Positions 16,808 through 25,332 of a stretch of 64,000 nucleotides of DNA are shown one piece after another. This DNA comes from Candidatus Ribeiella danica. GTDB lineage: Bacteria > Chloroflexota > Chloroflexia > Chloroflexales > Roseiflexaceae. Each line of letters starts with the position of its first letter. Positions within the stretch are counted from its first letter, which is position 1. Under the pieces are notes generated by a model. It was given only the letters and a program-made list of their open reading frames with translations. It was not told the DNA's origin and did not search any database. The stretch is taken from positions 62,001 to 126,000 of the forward strand of contig JADKFS010000019.1 in assembly GCA_016717335.1 (NCBI GenBank), given 5' to 3'. Made by a program: the position numbers and the translations under genes.

Positions 16808-17335
16808 CTACCGGCCCGCCGCGAGCGGCAGGCTGGCGAAGTCGGGGTGGTCGCCGGCGTTGCGGAAGGTGTGCCGCCAGACGATCGTGCCGCCCTCGAC
16901 CAGGAACAGCCCCGGCATCATCGAGGGGTCGCCGATCGGCCGGCCGGGCATGTTGCCCTTCGTGGCGGCGCGCAGGTAGCAGGCCGCCGCGCCGGGGCCG
17001 TACAGCTCGCCTAGCCCGCCGCGCGCGACGCCGAAGGCGCGGTAGAGCAGCCGGGACGGATCGGCGACCGCGCGGGCCTCGGGCCAGAGCCTGCCGAAGA
17101 ACTCCGCGCCGTCCTCAGCCGTGCCCTGGTAGACGAACAGGACCGGCGGGTAGGCCGCGTCGGCGCTGGCGGCCTTGCGCAGGTCGCCGACCATCTCGCG
17201 GCAGAGCGGGCAGCCGAAGTGGCGCAGGAAAACCAGCAGCGTGGGCTGGTCGCCGAGCTGCTCGCGCAGCGCGCCGGGCTGCAGGTTCACGCCGGCCACC
17301 ACCGCGCTGAGCGCTGCTGGGGGTATCTGTTTCAT
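16808..17335 (-). CDS. Peroxiredoxin-like (AhpC/TSA, PRXL2-type) protein
   Basis: The start is ATG 17335 (MKQIPPAALSAV) with AGAGGAAA upstream, giving 175 residues. The thioredoxin-like fold is indicated by TLLVFLRHFGCPLCREM, with a CPLC pair at the active site, then PVLFVYQGT, and VEGGTIVWRHTF near the end. The CxxC-type site after F-x-R-x-F-G-C-P-x-C is that of the AhpC/TSA-like family (PF13911) rather than a classical peroxiredoxin, so a thiol-disulfide redox role in the cytoplasm is likely but the substrate is unknown. A longer upstream reading frame exists but passes through a GC palindrome and has no ribosome site. Confidence 0.8.
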   Translation of the reverse strand: MKQIPPAALSAVVAGVNLQPGALREQLGDQPTLLVFLRHFGCPLCREMVGDLRKAASADAAYPPVLFVYQGTAEDGAEFFGRLWPEARAVADPSRLLYRAFGVARGGLGELYGPGAAACYLRAATKGNMPGRPIGDPSMMPGLFLVEGGTIVWRHTFRNAGDHPDFASLPLAAGR

Positions 17336-17488
17336 TGCTGTCGTTTCCTCTTTCCAGGCGAGCATTCGCTCACTTCGACTACGGACGCGCGGCTCGTCCG
17401 GATTGAATCTGCCCGCGCTGGCTCTGCCCGAGGCGCGGCTTTTCACGTGAGGCGGTTCGCTCACGGCATACCCTGGTGTCGATAGGAT

Positions 17489-17533
17489 ACCCCTTCTCCC
17501 AATGGGAGAGGGGCAAGGGGGTGGGGTCAAAGA
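17489..17533. repeat. GC-rich arm repeat (family A, half copy)
   Basis: CCCCTTCTCCC AAT GGGAGAGGGG followed by CAAGGGGGTGGGG. This is a single arm of the paired-arm repeat found at many intergenic sites of this window. The palindrome can form a short hairpin upstream of the peroxiredoxin-like gene. Confidence 0.6.
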
Positions 17534-17594
17534 CGTTTGCAGCAGCCCTGTGAGGGGGCACAGGGGGCTGAGAGCACACAGCGTATATAGATGG

Positions 17595-17783
17595 TACAAT
17601 ACCCCCACTATGTTTGCAGCTCGACGCTGTTTCGCTCTCGCTTGAGTATAAGAAGTGCCTTATGCTGAGGGAGGTGTGGGGATTTCGCCCCACACCTCCT
17701 GGCTTTGAGCGAGAGTGGATCTAAACCGGCAGCCCTGCCCGTAGTAGACTCTACATATCAAAATTATCAGTGAGGAGAGAAAG
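17595..17783 (+). promoter_or_regulatory. Structured leader of the desaturase gene
   Basis: A TACAAT box at 17595-17600 may start a leader of about 175 bases before the desaturase ATG. The leader holds a perfect 12-bp hairpin, GGAGGTGTGGGG (17670-17681) with CCCCACACCTCC (17688-17699), loop ATTTCG. Flanking it, CTCTCGCT (about 17633-17640) can pair with AGCGAGAG (about 17707-17714). No poly-T follows the hairpin, so it is not a plain terminator. A cis-regulatory RNA, for example a temperature sensor as expected for a desaturase, is possible; an independent small RNA is the alternative. Confidence 0.4.
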
Positions 17784-18815
17784 ATGTCGTCAAGCCCCAG
17801 CGCCCCCGCTTCACCCGCCGCACAATCGTGGCAGCGCCTCGTCGCCAAGTACCAGACGCCGGATCTCAAGCGCAGCATCTGGCAAGTGATCAACACCTTC
17901 AGCCCCTACTTCATCCTGCTCTACGTAATGTACCTGAGCCTCTCGTACTCCTACTGGCTCACCCTTCTGCTGGCAATACCGGCCGGCGGGCTGCTGACGC
18001 GCATCTTCATCATCTTTCACGACTGCGGCCACGGCTCGTTCTTCAAGTCGCAGCGCGCCAACCATATTCTGGGCACGATCTGCGGGGTGCTGGTCTTTAC
18101 GCCTTACTACCAGTGGCGCTTCGAGCACGCCGTCCACCACGCCACCTCGGGCGACCTGGACCGGCGCGGCACCGGCGATATCGTGACGCTCACGGTCAAG
18201 GAGTACCTCGAGCGCACAGCCTGGCAGCGCTTCACCTACCGGCTGTACCGCAACCCGCTGGTGCTGCTGGGCATTGGCCCGTGGTACACCTTCCTGGTCT
18301 CGCAGCGCTTCACCAACTCGATCTCGCGCAAGCGTGAGCGCTACAGCGTCCACTTCACCAACCTCGTGATCTTGGCGATCGCGGCGGTCATGTGGGCGAC
18401 GATCGGGCTGCCGACCTACCTGATGATCCAGCTGCCGGTCGCGTTCATCGCCGGGCTGGGCGGGATCTGGATGTTCTACATTCAGCACCAGTTCGAGGGC
18501 ACCTACTGGGAGAGCCATGGCGAATGGGACTACGCCACCGCCGCGCTGCGCGGCAGCTCCTACTTCAAGCTGCCCAAGGTGCTGCAGTGGTTCACCGGCA
18601 ACATCGGCCTGCATCACATCCACCACCTCAGCTCGCGCATCCCGAACTACGCCCTGCAGCAGTGCCTCGATGAAAATCCCACCTTCCAGGATGTGACGAC
18701 GATCACGCTCTGGTCGAGCTTGAAGTCGCTGCGGCTCAACCTGTGGGACGAGGAGCGGCGCCAGCTGGTGAGCTTCGGGCACCTGAAGCTGCTGCGGCGC
18801 CAGCAGCTCTCATAG
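17784..18815 (+). CDS. Membrane fatty acid desaturase
   Basis: A 343-residue integral membrane di-iron desaturase. All three histidine boxes are present: HDCGH in IFHDCGHGSFF (near residue 77), HAVHH in FEHAVHHATSGD (near 114) and HHIHH in IGLHHIHHLSSRIPNY (near 275). Pairs of hydrophobic segments lie at about residues 43-75 and 193-235. The enzyme would introduce double bases into acyl chains of membrane lipids using electrons from ferredoxin or cytochrome b5-like donors, as for cyanobacterial DesA-type enzymes; the position specificity cannot be read. The ribosome site GAGGAG lies seven bases before ATG 17784. The leader is structured, suggesting post-transcriptional control. The gene appears to stand alone. 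Confidence 0.93.
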   Translation: MSSSPSAPASPAAQSWQRLVAKYQTPDLKRSIWQVINTFSPYFILLYVMYLSLSYSYWLTLLLAIPAGGLLTRIFIIFHDCGHGSFFKSQRANHILGTICGVLVFTPYYQWRFEHAVHHATSGDLDRRGTGDIVTLTVKEYLERTAWQRFTYRLYRNPLVLLGIGPWYTFLVSQRFTNSISRKRERYSVHFTNLVILAIAAVMWATIGLPTYLMIQLPVAFIAGLGGIWMFYIQHQFEGTYWESHGEWDYATAALRGSSYFKLPKVLQWFTGNIGLHHIHHLSSRIPNYALQQCLDENPTFQDVTTITLWSSLKSLRLNLWDEERRQLVSFGHLKLLRRQQLS

Positions 18816-18861
18816 GCGTCCGCGCTGATCAGATTGTCATTCAGCGGCAATTTTGCCGTGG

Positions 18862-18904
18862 TATAATGCGGGTCAGCTCATGCCCCGGCCTATGGGCCGG
18901 GGCA
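18862..18904 (+). promoter_or_regulatory. -10 box and leader hairpin before amidotransferase gene
   Basis: TATAAT at 18862-18867 in the context GTGGTATAATGCG. About 13 bases later a perfect 10-bp hairpin, TGCCCCGGCC (18881-18890) with GGCCGGGGCA (18895-18904), loop TATG, begins the transcript leader and ends 24 bases before the ATG at 18929. No -35 at standard spacing is evident. The hairpin has no T-run and may stabilise the 5' end of the message. Confidence 0.5.
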
Positions 18905-18928
18905 AACTCTATGGACGAGGAGGGGGGC

Positions 18929-19675
18929 ATGAAACCCTACATCGGCATTACATGCGGCACATACCGCGACCGTGACTGGTGTCCGCCGGCGATCCTGCTT
19001 CGAAAAACCTACACCGACGCGATCGTCTCGGCGGGGGGCGTGCCCTTTATTATTCCAGTGGTCGAAGATCTCGAGGTGCTGCGCGCGCTCTACGATCGGC
19101 TCGACGGGCTGCTGATCTCGGGCGGCGGCGATATCGAGCCGCGCAACTACGGCGAGTCGCCGCTGCCGGCGCTCGGCACGACCGACCCGACCCGCGACGA
19201 TGTCGAGCTGCCGCTGGCGCGCTGGGCCATGGCCGACGGTAAGCCGATCCTCGGGATCTGCCGCGGCGTCCAGGTGATCAACGTCGCGCTGGGCGGCACG
19301 CTCTACCAGGATATTCCGTCGCAGGTCAAGACTCCGCTGGTCCACGATAGCTCGTTCACGCGCCAGGACTGGACCTACATGGCCCACGACCTGCAGCTCG
19401 ACCCGGAGTCGAAGCTGGCGCGGCTGTTCGGTACGACCTGCTTCCCGACCAACTCGCTGCACCACCAGTCGATCAAGACGATCGCGCCCGGCCTGCGCGC
19501 GGTCGGCTGGGCGCCCGACGGCGTGGTCGAGGCGCTCGAGGGCAGCAACGGCCACTTCCTGGTCGGCGTGCAGTGCCACCCCGAGGCGCTGCAGGGCAGG
19601 GCCGACCCACGCTGGCAGGCGCTGTTCCGCCAGTTCGTGGCGAGCTGCCCGGCCTACGAAGAGGTCGGCGTCTAG
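18929..19675 (+). CDS. Gamma-glutamyl-GABA hydrolase-like class I amidotransferase (copy 1)
   Basis: A 248-residue protein of the peptidase C26 / PuuD-like family. The nucleophile lies in GICRGVQVINVALGG and the His-Glu pair in GVQCHPEAL. The GGGDIEPRNYGE loop and NSLHHQSIK are also family features. Members hydrolyse gamma-glutamyl amides such as gamma-glutamyl-GABA in polyamine breakdown. No other putrescine-pathway gene is nearby, so the substrate is open. ATG 18929 is preferred because GGAGGGGGGC lies just upstream; ATG 18911 is an alternative. A close paralogue follows downstream, separated by a 125-base gap with a palindromic heptamer tract. Confidence 0.88.
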   Translation: MKPYIGITCGTYRDRDWCPPAILLRKTYTDAIVSAGGVPFIIPVVEDLEVLRALYDRLDGLLISGGGDIEPRNYGESPLPALGTTDPTRDDVELPLARWAMADGKPILGICRGVQVINVALGGTLYQDIPSQVKTPLVHDSSFTRQDWTYMAHDLQLDPESKLARLFGTTCFPTNSLHHQSIKTIAPGLRAVGWAPDGVVEALEGSNGHFLVGVQCHPEALQGRADPRWQALFRQFVASCPAYEEVGV

Positions 19676-19709
19676 CGCACATCGGCGGAAGATTGGATCG
19701 GGTTCGCTT

Positions 19710-19764
19710 GACGGACGGCGGACGACGGACGACGAATCGCGCCGTCGTCCGTCGTCCGTCGTCT
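19710..19764. repeat. Palindromic 7-bp tandem tract between paralogues
   Basis: Heptamers GACGGAC, GGCGGAC, GACGGAC, GACGAAT are followed by the complementary series GTCGTCC, GTCGTCC, GTCGTCT. The two halves can pair as a long hairpin. It fills most of the gap between the two amidotransferase genes. Confidence 0.65.
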
Positions 19765-19799
19765 GCCCACAATCAGCTAGATCTGCTGGAAGGATGTTC

Positions 19800-20546
19800 A
19801 TGGAGCAGCGATCGAACCGACGACCGATCATCGGCATCCCCTGCTCGATCTACCCCGACTCGTGGTTCACCCCGGCCAACGGCAACGCGGTCAGCTACCT
19901 GCGCGCGATCGAGGCGGTCGGCGGCATCCCGTCGCTCATCCACCTGACCCGCGACGCGGCGGTGCTCGACGCGCACTACGCCCGCTGCGACGCGCTGCTG
20001 TTCGCCGGCGGAGAGGATGTCCACCCCGCGCGCTACGGCGCCGCACCGCACCCGAAGCTCGGCCAGACCAACCCCGACCAGGACGAGGTCGAGATCGCGC
20101 TGGCCCGCCGCGCCGCGGCCGACCAGAAGCCGGTGCTGGGCGTCTGCCGCGGCGTGCAGCTGCTGAACGTCGCGCTGGGCGGCACGCTCTTCCAGGACAT
20201 CCCGGCCGAGCTGCCCGGCGCGCTCGACCACGACGAGTCGACCGCTCGCCGTGATATGAGCTTCCTGGCCCACCCGCTCGCGCTGGCCGAGGACTCCTGG
20301 CTGGCCGGCCGGCTCGACGCCGCCGAGGTCACGGTCAACACGCTGCACCACCAGGCGCTGCGCGACGTCGCGCCGGGGCTACGCGTGACCGGCCGCGCGC
20401 CCGACGGGCTGGTCGAGGCGGTCGAGGGCGTCGGCGCCGGCTTCGTGGTCGGCGTGCAGTGCCACCCCGAGGAGCTGTGGGAGCGGGCCGACCGGCGCTG
20501 GGCGCGCGTGTTCGCGGGGTTCGTCTCGGTCGCGCGCGGCGCGTAG
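19800..20546 (+). CDS. Gamma-glutamyl-GABA hydrolase-like class I amidotransferase (copy 2)
   Basis: A 248-residue paralogue of the preceding gene. The same catalytic elements are present: GVCRGVQLLNVALGG (nucleophile) and GVQCHPEELWERAD (His-Glu), plus FAGGEDVHPARYG and NTLHHQALRD. ATG 19800 is chosen over ATG 19794 because the GGAAGG ribosome site would otherwise touch the start. The tandem arrangement suggests duplication with divergence: the region after the GG-E/D loop and the C-terminus differ. No transporter or transaminase is adjacent, so the pathway is unknown. Confidence 0.87.
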   Translation: MEQRSNRRPIIGIPCSIYPDSWFTPANGNAVSYLRAIEAVGGIPSLIHLTRDAAVLDAHYARCDALLFAGGEDVHPARYGAAPHPKLGQTNPDQDEVEIALARRAAADQKPVLGVCRGVQLLNVALGGTLFQDIPAELPGALDHDESTARRDMSFLAHPLALAEDSWLAGRLDAAEVTVNTLHHQALRDVAPGLRVTGRAPDGLVEAVEGVGAGFVVGVQCHPEELWERADRRWARVFAGFVSVARGA

Positions 20547-20560
20547 CGCCGACTACCGGG

Positions 20561-20654
20561 CTTGGGGCTTGGGTCTTTGGGGCTTGGAGCTTGGGGCTTG
20601 AGGTAGCATTGATATCTCCTTGTCTCCTTGTCTCCTTGTCTCTTTGTCTCTTTG
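20561..20654. repeat. Two short-word tandem tracts (7-bp and 8-bp)
   Basis: First, variants of CTTGGGG repeat about six times (20561-20602). Then TCTCCTTG is repeated three times and TCTCTTTG twice with exact 8-bp period (20615-20654). They occupy the leader of the following gene and lie just before its ribosome site. CTTGGGG is the complement of the CCCCAAG word seen inside the radical SAM gene at 36201-36235. Confidence 0.7.
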
Positions 20655-20683
20655 TCACGCAGGACTCGCTCACGGAGGTCTTC

Positions 20684-22417
20684 ATGCGCTCCTGGCAGGT
20701 CTTCGCAGTCATCGCGCTCCTGATCGCCGGGGTCGCGGCCGGCGGATGGCTGCTCTGGCGGAACGCCAGCACGGCCGCCGGCGTGACGCAGACCGCCCAG
20801 GCCGGCGATCTCAGCGTCACAATGCGCGTGGACGAGCAGCGGGTCGGCACCCGCACGATCGACGTGACGGTCAGCGACGCCGGCGGCGCGCCGGTCGACG
20901 TGCGCGAGCTGCGGCTGCGCTTCTCGATGCTGGACATGGACATGGGCACCAGTGAGGCGCTGGCCCAGCCGGTCGGCGCCGGCCGTTTCCAGGCGCGCGG
21001 GCCGTTCTTCACGATGGTGGGCAGCTGGCAGGTCGAGGCCAGCCTGCTGCGCGAAGGCCAGCCGCCGCTCCAGGTGCCGTTCAGCCTGGCGATCGCCGCG
21101 CCGGGCGAGGATGCCGGCCCGGCCAACCCGCTCAAGTCCGATGCGCTGACGCTGCAGGCCGGCCAGCGGCTGTATGCGGCGAACTGCGCACCTTGCCACG
21201 GCATCACCGGCAGAGGCGACGGCCCGAAATCGGCCGGCCTCAGCCCGCGCCCGGCCGACTTCGTGCAGCACATGGCGCCCGGCAAACACACCGACGGCCA
21301 GGCCTTCCTGTGGATCAGGGATGGCTTCCCCGGCACGGCCATGCCGTCCTGGAAGCGCCGGCTCAGCGAGGAGCAGATCTGGCAGCTGGTGATCTATCTG
21401 CGGACGTTCGGGTCGACCAGCGCGCCGGCCAAACCGTCCGCCGTGGCGCAGCCGACCCCCACGCTAATCCCGAGCACGCAGGAGCCGCTGCCGCCGCTGG
21501 TCTTCGCGCGCCAGGGCAGCCTCTGGCGCAGCGACGGCAGCGGCGCCGCGCCGCGGCAGATCGCCAGCCTGCCGGGCGGCGGCTACGCCGAGTACCCGAC
21601 CTTCTCGCCCGACGGCGGCAGCGTGGCGTTTGTCGCGATCACGCCGGCACCGATCACCGCCACGCTGCCGCTGCCCTCCTCGGCGCTGTACGTGATGAGC
21701 CGCGACGGCTCCGGCCTGCGCGTGGCCTGGAAGCCCGCGCAGGGGCTGCTGGGCCTGCCCGCCTGGGCGCCGGACGGCCAGGCGATCTATGTCGCGGCCA
21801 ATGGGGCGCAGGCCGGCCAGAGCACCAGCGGCCGGCAGCTGCAGATCGTGCGGGTCGACCTGGCGACCGGGGCGCAGCAGCCGCTGCTGAGCGACGTGCT
21901 CGACCCGGCGATCTCGCGCGACGGCACGCAGCTGGCCTTCCTGAAGCTGAGCGCCGACGGCTATACCACGTCGCTGATGGTCGCCGCGCCGGACGGGAGC
22001 AGCCCGCGCGAGATCCTGGGCGGTGCCCAGTTCCAGGGCCTCTACGCGCCGCGCTTCTCGCCCGACGGCAGGCGGGTCGTCGTGGCCGGCGTCGGCGGGC
22101 CGCCGACCGACGCGCAGGGCAACCCGGTCAACGCCAGCGCCCCCTCGGCGCTCGACCGGCTGCTCGGCCTGCTGGAGCCGCCCACGGCCGAGGCGCACGG
22201 GCTGCCGTGGGATCTCTGGTCGATCAACGCCGACGGGACCGGCCTGCGCAGGCTGGCAAGCATCGGCGAAGACATGCCGATGGCGGCGTTCTCGCCCGAC
22301 GGCAAGCAGATCGCCGTGCAGGCGGCCGGCGGCATGTACCTGATGGACGGCGACGGCGGCCGGGTGCGGCGGATCGACCCTACCGGCGACCACGGCGGGC
22401 TGGACTGGGCGCGCTAG
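20684..22417 (+). CDS. YtkA-like / cytochrome c / TolB-propeller fusion protein
   Basis: The start is ATG 20684 with GGAGGT six bases upstream; 577 residues. Residues 5-25 form a signal anchor (VFAVIALLIAGVAAGGWLLW). Residues 40-140 resemble a YtkA-like beta domain (VGTRTIDVTVSDAGGAPVDV, MLDMDMG). A c-type haem site CAPCH lies near residue 168, with a Met ligand candidate in GTAMPSWKRRL. From about residue 280 there is a series of PD40/TolB-like propeller blades (PTFSPDGGSVAFV, PRFSPDGRRVVVAG, AAFSPDGKQIAVQA). The protein should be outside the membrane. The combination suggests an electron-transfer or copper-related sensor; the function is not known. It is followed by a 230-base gap with a strong hairpin. 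Confidence 0.82.
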   Translation: MRSWQVFAVIALLIAGVAAGGWLLWRNASTAAGVTQTAQAGDLSVTMRVDEQRVGTRTIDVTVSDAGGAPVDVRELRLRFSMLDMDMGTSEALAQPVGAGRFQARGPFFTMVGSWQVEASLLREGQPPLQVPFSLAIAAPGEDAGPANPLKSDALTLQAGQRLYAANCAPCHGITGRGDGPKSAGLSPRPADFVQHMAPGKHTDGQAFLWIRDGFPGTAMPSWKRRLSEEQIWQLVIYLRTFGSTSAPAKPSAVAQPTPTLIPSTQEPLPPLVFARQGSLWRSDGSGAAPRQIASLPGGGYAEYPTFSPDGGSVAFVAITPAPITATLPLPSSALYVMSRDGSGLRVAWKPAQGLLGLPAWAPDGQAIYVAANGAQAGQSTSGRQLQIVRVDLATGAQQPLLSDVLDPAISRDGTQLAFLKLSADGYTTSLMVAAPDGSSPREILGGAQFQGLYAPRFSPDGRRVVVAGVGGPPTDAQGNPVNASAPSALDRLLGLLEPPTAEAHGLPWDLWSINADGTGLRRLASIGEDMPMAAFSPDGKQIAVQAAGGMYLMDGDGGRVRRIDPTGDHGGLDWAR

Positions 22418-22460
22418 TACAAGGTTCCGGACGTTCGTGTCGGGTTTGGGCTGCCACGAT

Positions 22461-22513
22461 CGGTTCTGCGGTTCCGCGGTTCTGCAGTTCCGTGGCCACA
22501 GAACTGCAGAACC
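22461..22513. repeat. 8-bp tandem tract ending in a perfect hairpin
   Basis: The word CGGTTCTG occurs four times with changes (22461-22492). The last part, GGTTCTGCAGTTC (22478-22490), pairs perfectly with GAACTGCAGAACC (22501-22513) over 13 bp around a 10-base loop. It lies 44 bases after the stop of the fusion gene. It may act as a transcript end although no T-run follows. Confidence 0.6.
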
Positions 22514-22648
22514 AACTGGCGACAACCGGCACGCTTTTCTGGAAGGCTGCGCTAGTCGCAGATTGCGTTCTTTACAAACCGGGAAATCCGCACAGCGAGC
22601 CACGTTCTATGTAGTGGCTCGTTGTGTTTTTCTGGAGGATGTGTTCGC

Positions 22649-25195
22649 TTGGCTCCGCCGAATCGCCGCCTGCGCTACTCGCGCATCATCCTACCCGCGC
22701 TGGTGCTGCTGTTTGGCGCGCTCGCCTATGGCGATGGGCTGCTCACGCCGACCCTGCCGTTTACGAACGACGGCACGCTGCGCAAGGTTGCGATCCCGTT
22801 TCACCCCGACCTGCCGCTGCAGCCAGGCGACACGGTGCTGCTCGTGAACGGCCACACGCCCGACGCGTGGGCGGACGCGGGGATCTCCGCGCTGAGCGCG
22901 CCATCCGCGCGCTACGAGCTGACCATCCAGCGCGGCGACCAGACGATCGCGCTGGAGGTCGCGGCCGAGCGCATCCCGATCGGGCTGGCGCTGCAGATCT
23001 GGGGCGGCGCGCTGGCGCTCGGCCTGGCGGCGCTGCTCGTGGCGGCGCTGATCGGGCTGGTGGGCGGGCCGAGCACGGCCGAGCAGGGCGTGCGGCTGGC
23101 CTTCCTGGGGCTGGCGCTGTACTTCTGCATCCTGCCGCTGACGGTCGCCCCGCCGCTCGCCTGGGTGTTCGAGCCGCTGCTGGCGCCGGCGCAGATCCTC
23201 GGCATCGGCCTGACCGGCGGGATCATCGTCTTCTTCCTGGGCTACCGGCGCGCGACGCGGGTCTGGCACCCGCGGCTGCTTCCACTGGCGGTCTACGGCG
23301 CGGGCATCGCCGGGCCGGCGATCGCGTGGGCGCTGGCGCCCGGCACCTCGCTGCGGCGCGCCACCATCCTGACCGAGCAGATCGCGAACGTGGTCGCCGG
23401 CGTGATCGCGCTGCTGGCGATCGGGCTGAGCGTGCGGGCCTACCAGCGCAACCGCGAGCCGCTGGTGCGCGCGCAGTTCCGCTGGCTGCTGTGGGGCGTG
23501 CTGGTGGGCGTGATCCCCTGGCTGGCGCTCTGGGGCGTCCCGACGCTGCTGCTCATCCGCAAGCCGGTGCCGCTCTCGGTGGCGCTGCTGCCGATGCTGG
23601 CGCTGCCGTTCAGCTTCGCGCTCGCCAGCCTGCGCTACCGCCTGCTCGACGTCGACGTGGTGCTCAGCCGGACGCTGGTCTACCTGGCCTTGACCGTCGG
23701 GCTTGGCCTGGGCTACGTGCTGGTCGCCGGGATCAGCGGGCAGATCATCCCCGCGCTGCTTGGCGAATCGGGCGGCACGATCGTCCCGTTCCTGATCACG
23801 ATCCTGCTGGCGGCGCTGTTCAACCCGGCGCTGCGGCTCGCGCGCCGGCTGGTCGACGGCATGCTGTACCCCGGGCGCCGCGCGCTGCGCGAGCAGATCG
23901 GCGCGACCATGCGCGAGCTGCGCAACGTCGAGGGCTGGGGCGCGCTGCTGCCGCTGCTGAACGAGCAGATCCCCAGGATGCTGCGGGTCGGCGGGGCGCA
24001 GGTGCTGGTGTGGGACGATCGCCGGTTTGTTCCACCGCCCCCGCCTGATCAGCCGAGGAACCAAGAGCCGAGAACCGAGAACCGTTTTGGCCGTGCCGGC
24101 CTGCGGCTCTCCGCGCCTGGCTCGTCGCCGATCGCCGGCGAAGTGCGTCTGCCGCGCGGCTGGCCGCTGGAGCGCCCGATCGTCCTGCAGAGCTGGTCGC
24201 ACGAGCCGGGGCGCGGGGTTGACTCCGAGCTGCCGCCCGAGCTCGAGCCGCTCGCGGCGGCCGGCTACCAGATCGCCTTCGTCCTGGTGTCGGGCGGCCG
24301 CCCGGTTGGCCTGTACGCGCTGGGTCGCCCGCTCAGCGGCGACTGGTACGACCGCAGCACGATCCGGTCGCTGGGCGAGCTGGCCGACCGGGTCGCCGGC
24401 GCGGTCGAGAACGCCAACCTGCTCGACCAGACCGCCGCGCAGGCGCGGCTGCGCCACGAGCTGACGATCGCGCGCCGCATCCAGGAGAGCCTGCTGCCGC
24501 ACAACCACCTGTGTCACGACGGGCTGGAGGTGGCGGCGCTCACTGTGCCGGCCAGCGACGTCGGCGGCGACCTGTACGCGGTCGAGTCGCTGCCATCGGG
24601 CAGCCTGGTGCTGGCGGTGGGCGACATCTCGGGCAAGGGCGTCGGCGCAGCGCTGCTGATGGCGGTCACCAGCACGATGCTCACGACGATCGCCGGCGAC
24701 GAGGCCCCGCCGGCGCTGCTGGCGCGCCTGAACCAGCTCCTGCGCGGCTACACGGCGCGGAACCGCCAGAATGTCGCGCTTTGCTACCTGCGCATCGGGC
24801 CGGCCGGCGCCGCCGGGCACCCGATCGTCGCGGCCGGGGCCGGGGCCATCCCGCCGCTGCTGCGCCGCGCCGACGGCACGCTCGAGTGGCTGCCGATCGC
24901 CGGGCTCCCGCTCGGCACGGCGATCGAGCAGCCGTACTACCAGGCCGCCGCCGCCCGGCTCTGCCCCGGCGACCTGCTGCTGCTCTGCACCGACGGCCTG
25001 CTTGAGGCGCGCGACCAGGGCGGGGCGCTGCTCAGCTTCGGCGGGGTCGAGCGCGCCCTGGCCGCCGCGCCGCGCGCCGCGAGCGCGCAAGAGGTGACCC
25101 AGCACCTCATGGCGGCCCTCCAGGCGTATACCGGCGGCCGCGAGCTCGAGGACGACGTGACGGTGATGGTAGTGAAGGTGGCAGCGATCGCGTGA
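22649..25195 (+). CDS. Membrane PP2C-type (RsbU/SpoIIE) serine phosphatase
   Basis: About 848 residues from the proposed TTG 22649 (GGAGG 10 bases upstream); TTG 22622 is an alternative. An N-terminal segment is followed by a PDZ-like stretch (LPLQPGDTVLLVNGHTPDAW) and then about eight membrane helices to residue 390. A GAF-like region follows, interrupted by a heptamer-coded insert (RNQEPRTENR, near 24051-24085). The PP2C domain runs from about residue 607: RRIQESLLPH, PASDVGGDLYAV, VGDISGKGVGAALLMA, CTDGLLEARD and ELEDDVTVMVV, with all metal-binding Asp residues present. Such enzymes dephosphorylate anti-anti-sigma factors in partner switching. No cognate kinase or STAS gene is adjacent. 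Confidence 0.87.
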   Translation: MAPPNRRLRYSRIILPALVLLFGALAYGDGLLTPTLPFTNDGTLRKVAIPFHPDLPLQPGDTVLLVNGHTPDAWADAGISALSAPSARYELTIQRGDQTIALEVAAERIPIGLALQIWGGALALGLAALLVAALIGLVGGPSTAEQGVRLAFLGLALYFCILPLTVAPPLAWVFEPLLAPAQILGIGLTGGIIVFFLGYRRATRVWHPRLLPLAVYGAGIAGPAIAWALAPGTSLRRATILTEQIANVVAGVIALLAIGLSVRAYQRNREPLVRAQFRWLLWGVLVGVIPWLALWGVPTLLLIRKPVPLSVALLPMLALPFSFALASLRYRLLDVDVVLSRTLVYLALTVGLGLGYVLVAGISGQIIPALLGESGGTIVPFLITILLAALFNPALRLARRLVDGMLYPGRRALREQIGATMRELRNVEGWGALLPLLNEQIPRMLRVGGAQVLVWDDRRFVPPPPPDQPRNQEPRTENRFGRAGLRLSAPGSSPIAGEVRLPRGWPLERPIVLQSWSHEPGRGVDSELPPELEPLAAAGYQIAFVLVSGGRPVGLYALGRPLSGDWYDRSTIRSLGELADRVAGAVENANLLDQTAAQARLRHELTIARRIQESLLPHNHLCHDGLEVAALTVPASDVGGDLYAVESLPSGSLVLAVGDISGKGVGAALLMAVTSTMLTTIAGDEAPPALLARLNQLLRGYTARNRQNVALCYLRIGPAGAAGHPIVAAGAGAIPPLLRRADGTLEWLPIAGLPLGTAIEQPYYQAAAARLCPGDLLLLCTDGLLEARDQGGALLSFGGVERALAAAPRAASAQEVTQHLMAALQAYTGGRELEDDVTVMVVKVAAIA

Positions 25196-25267
25196 TCGCT
25201 GCTGGCCCCCTCTTCCATCTGGCATCGGGTCGCTGTCGCTGCGCGACCGCACCCCGATGCCGAAAAA

Positions 25268-25300
25268 CCAGCCCCCGTCCCTGGCAGGGACGGGGGCTGG
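25268..25300. terminator. Bidirectional hairpin between convergent genes
   Basis: CCAGCCCCCGTCCCTG (25268-25283) and CAGGGACGGGGGCTGG (25285-25300) form a perfect 16-bp palindrome about one base. It sits between the convergent phosphatase and dehydrogenase genes. It is preceded by a looser palindrome (GGCATCGGG...CCCCGATGCC, about 25221-25263), the arrangement of the family A repeats. No T-run is present, so its terminator function is inferred from position. Confidence 0.6.
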
Positions 25301-25332
25301 GATGGCGTGATCCCGGCTCATCAGACGATATG

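Noticed and set aside
21193..22614. A 473-codon plus-strand frame overlapping the YtkA-cytochrome-TolB gene
   Set aside because: It is a shifted reading of the same DNA rich in Arg/Ala/Gly; the haem site and propeller blades are in the other frame.
22691..25321. An 876-codon open frame on the minus strand opposite the PP2C phosphatase gene
   Set aside because: Its translation is Arg/Gln/Ala-rich low-complexity sequence, and the plus-strand frame carries all phosphatase motifs. Long antisense frames are expected at this GC content.
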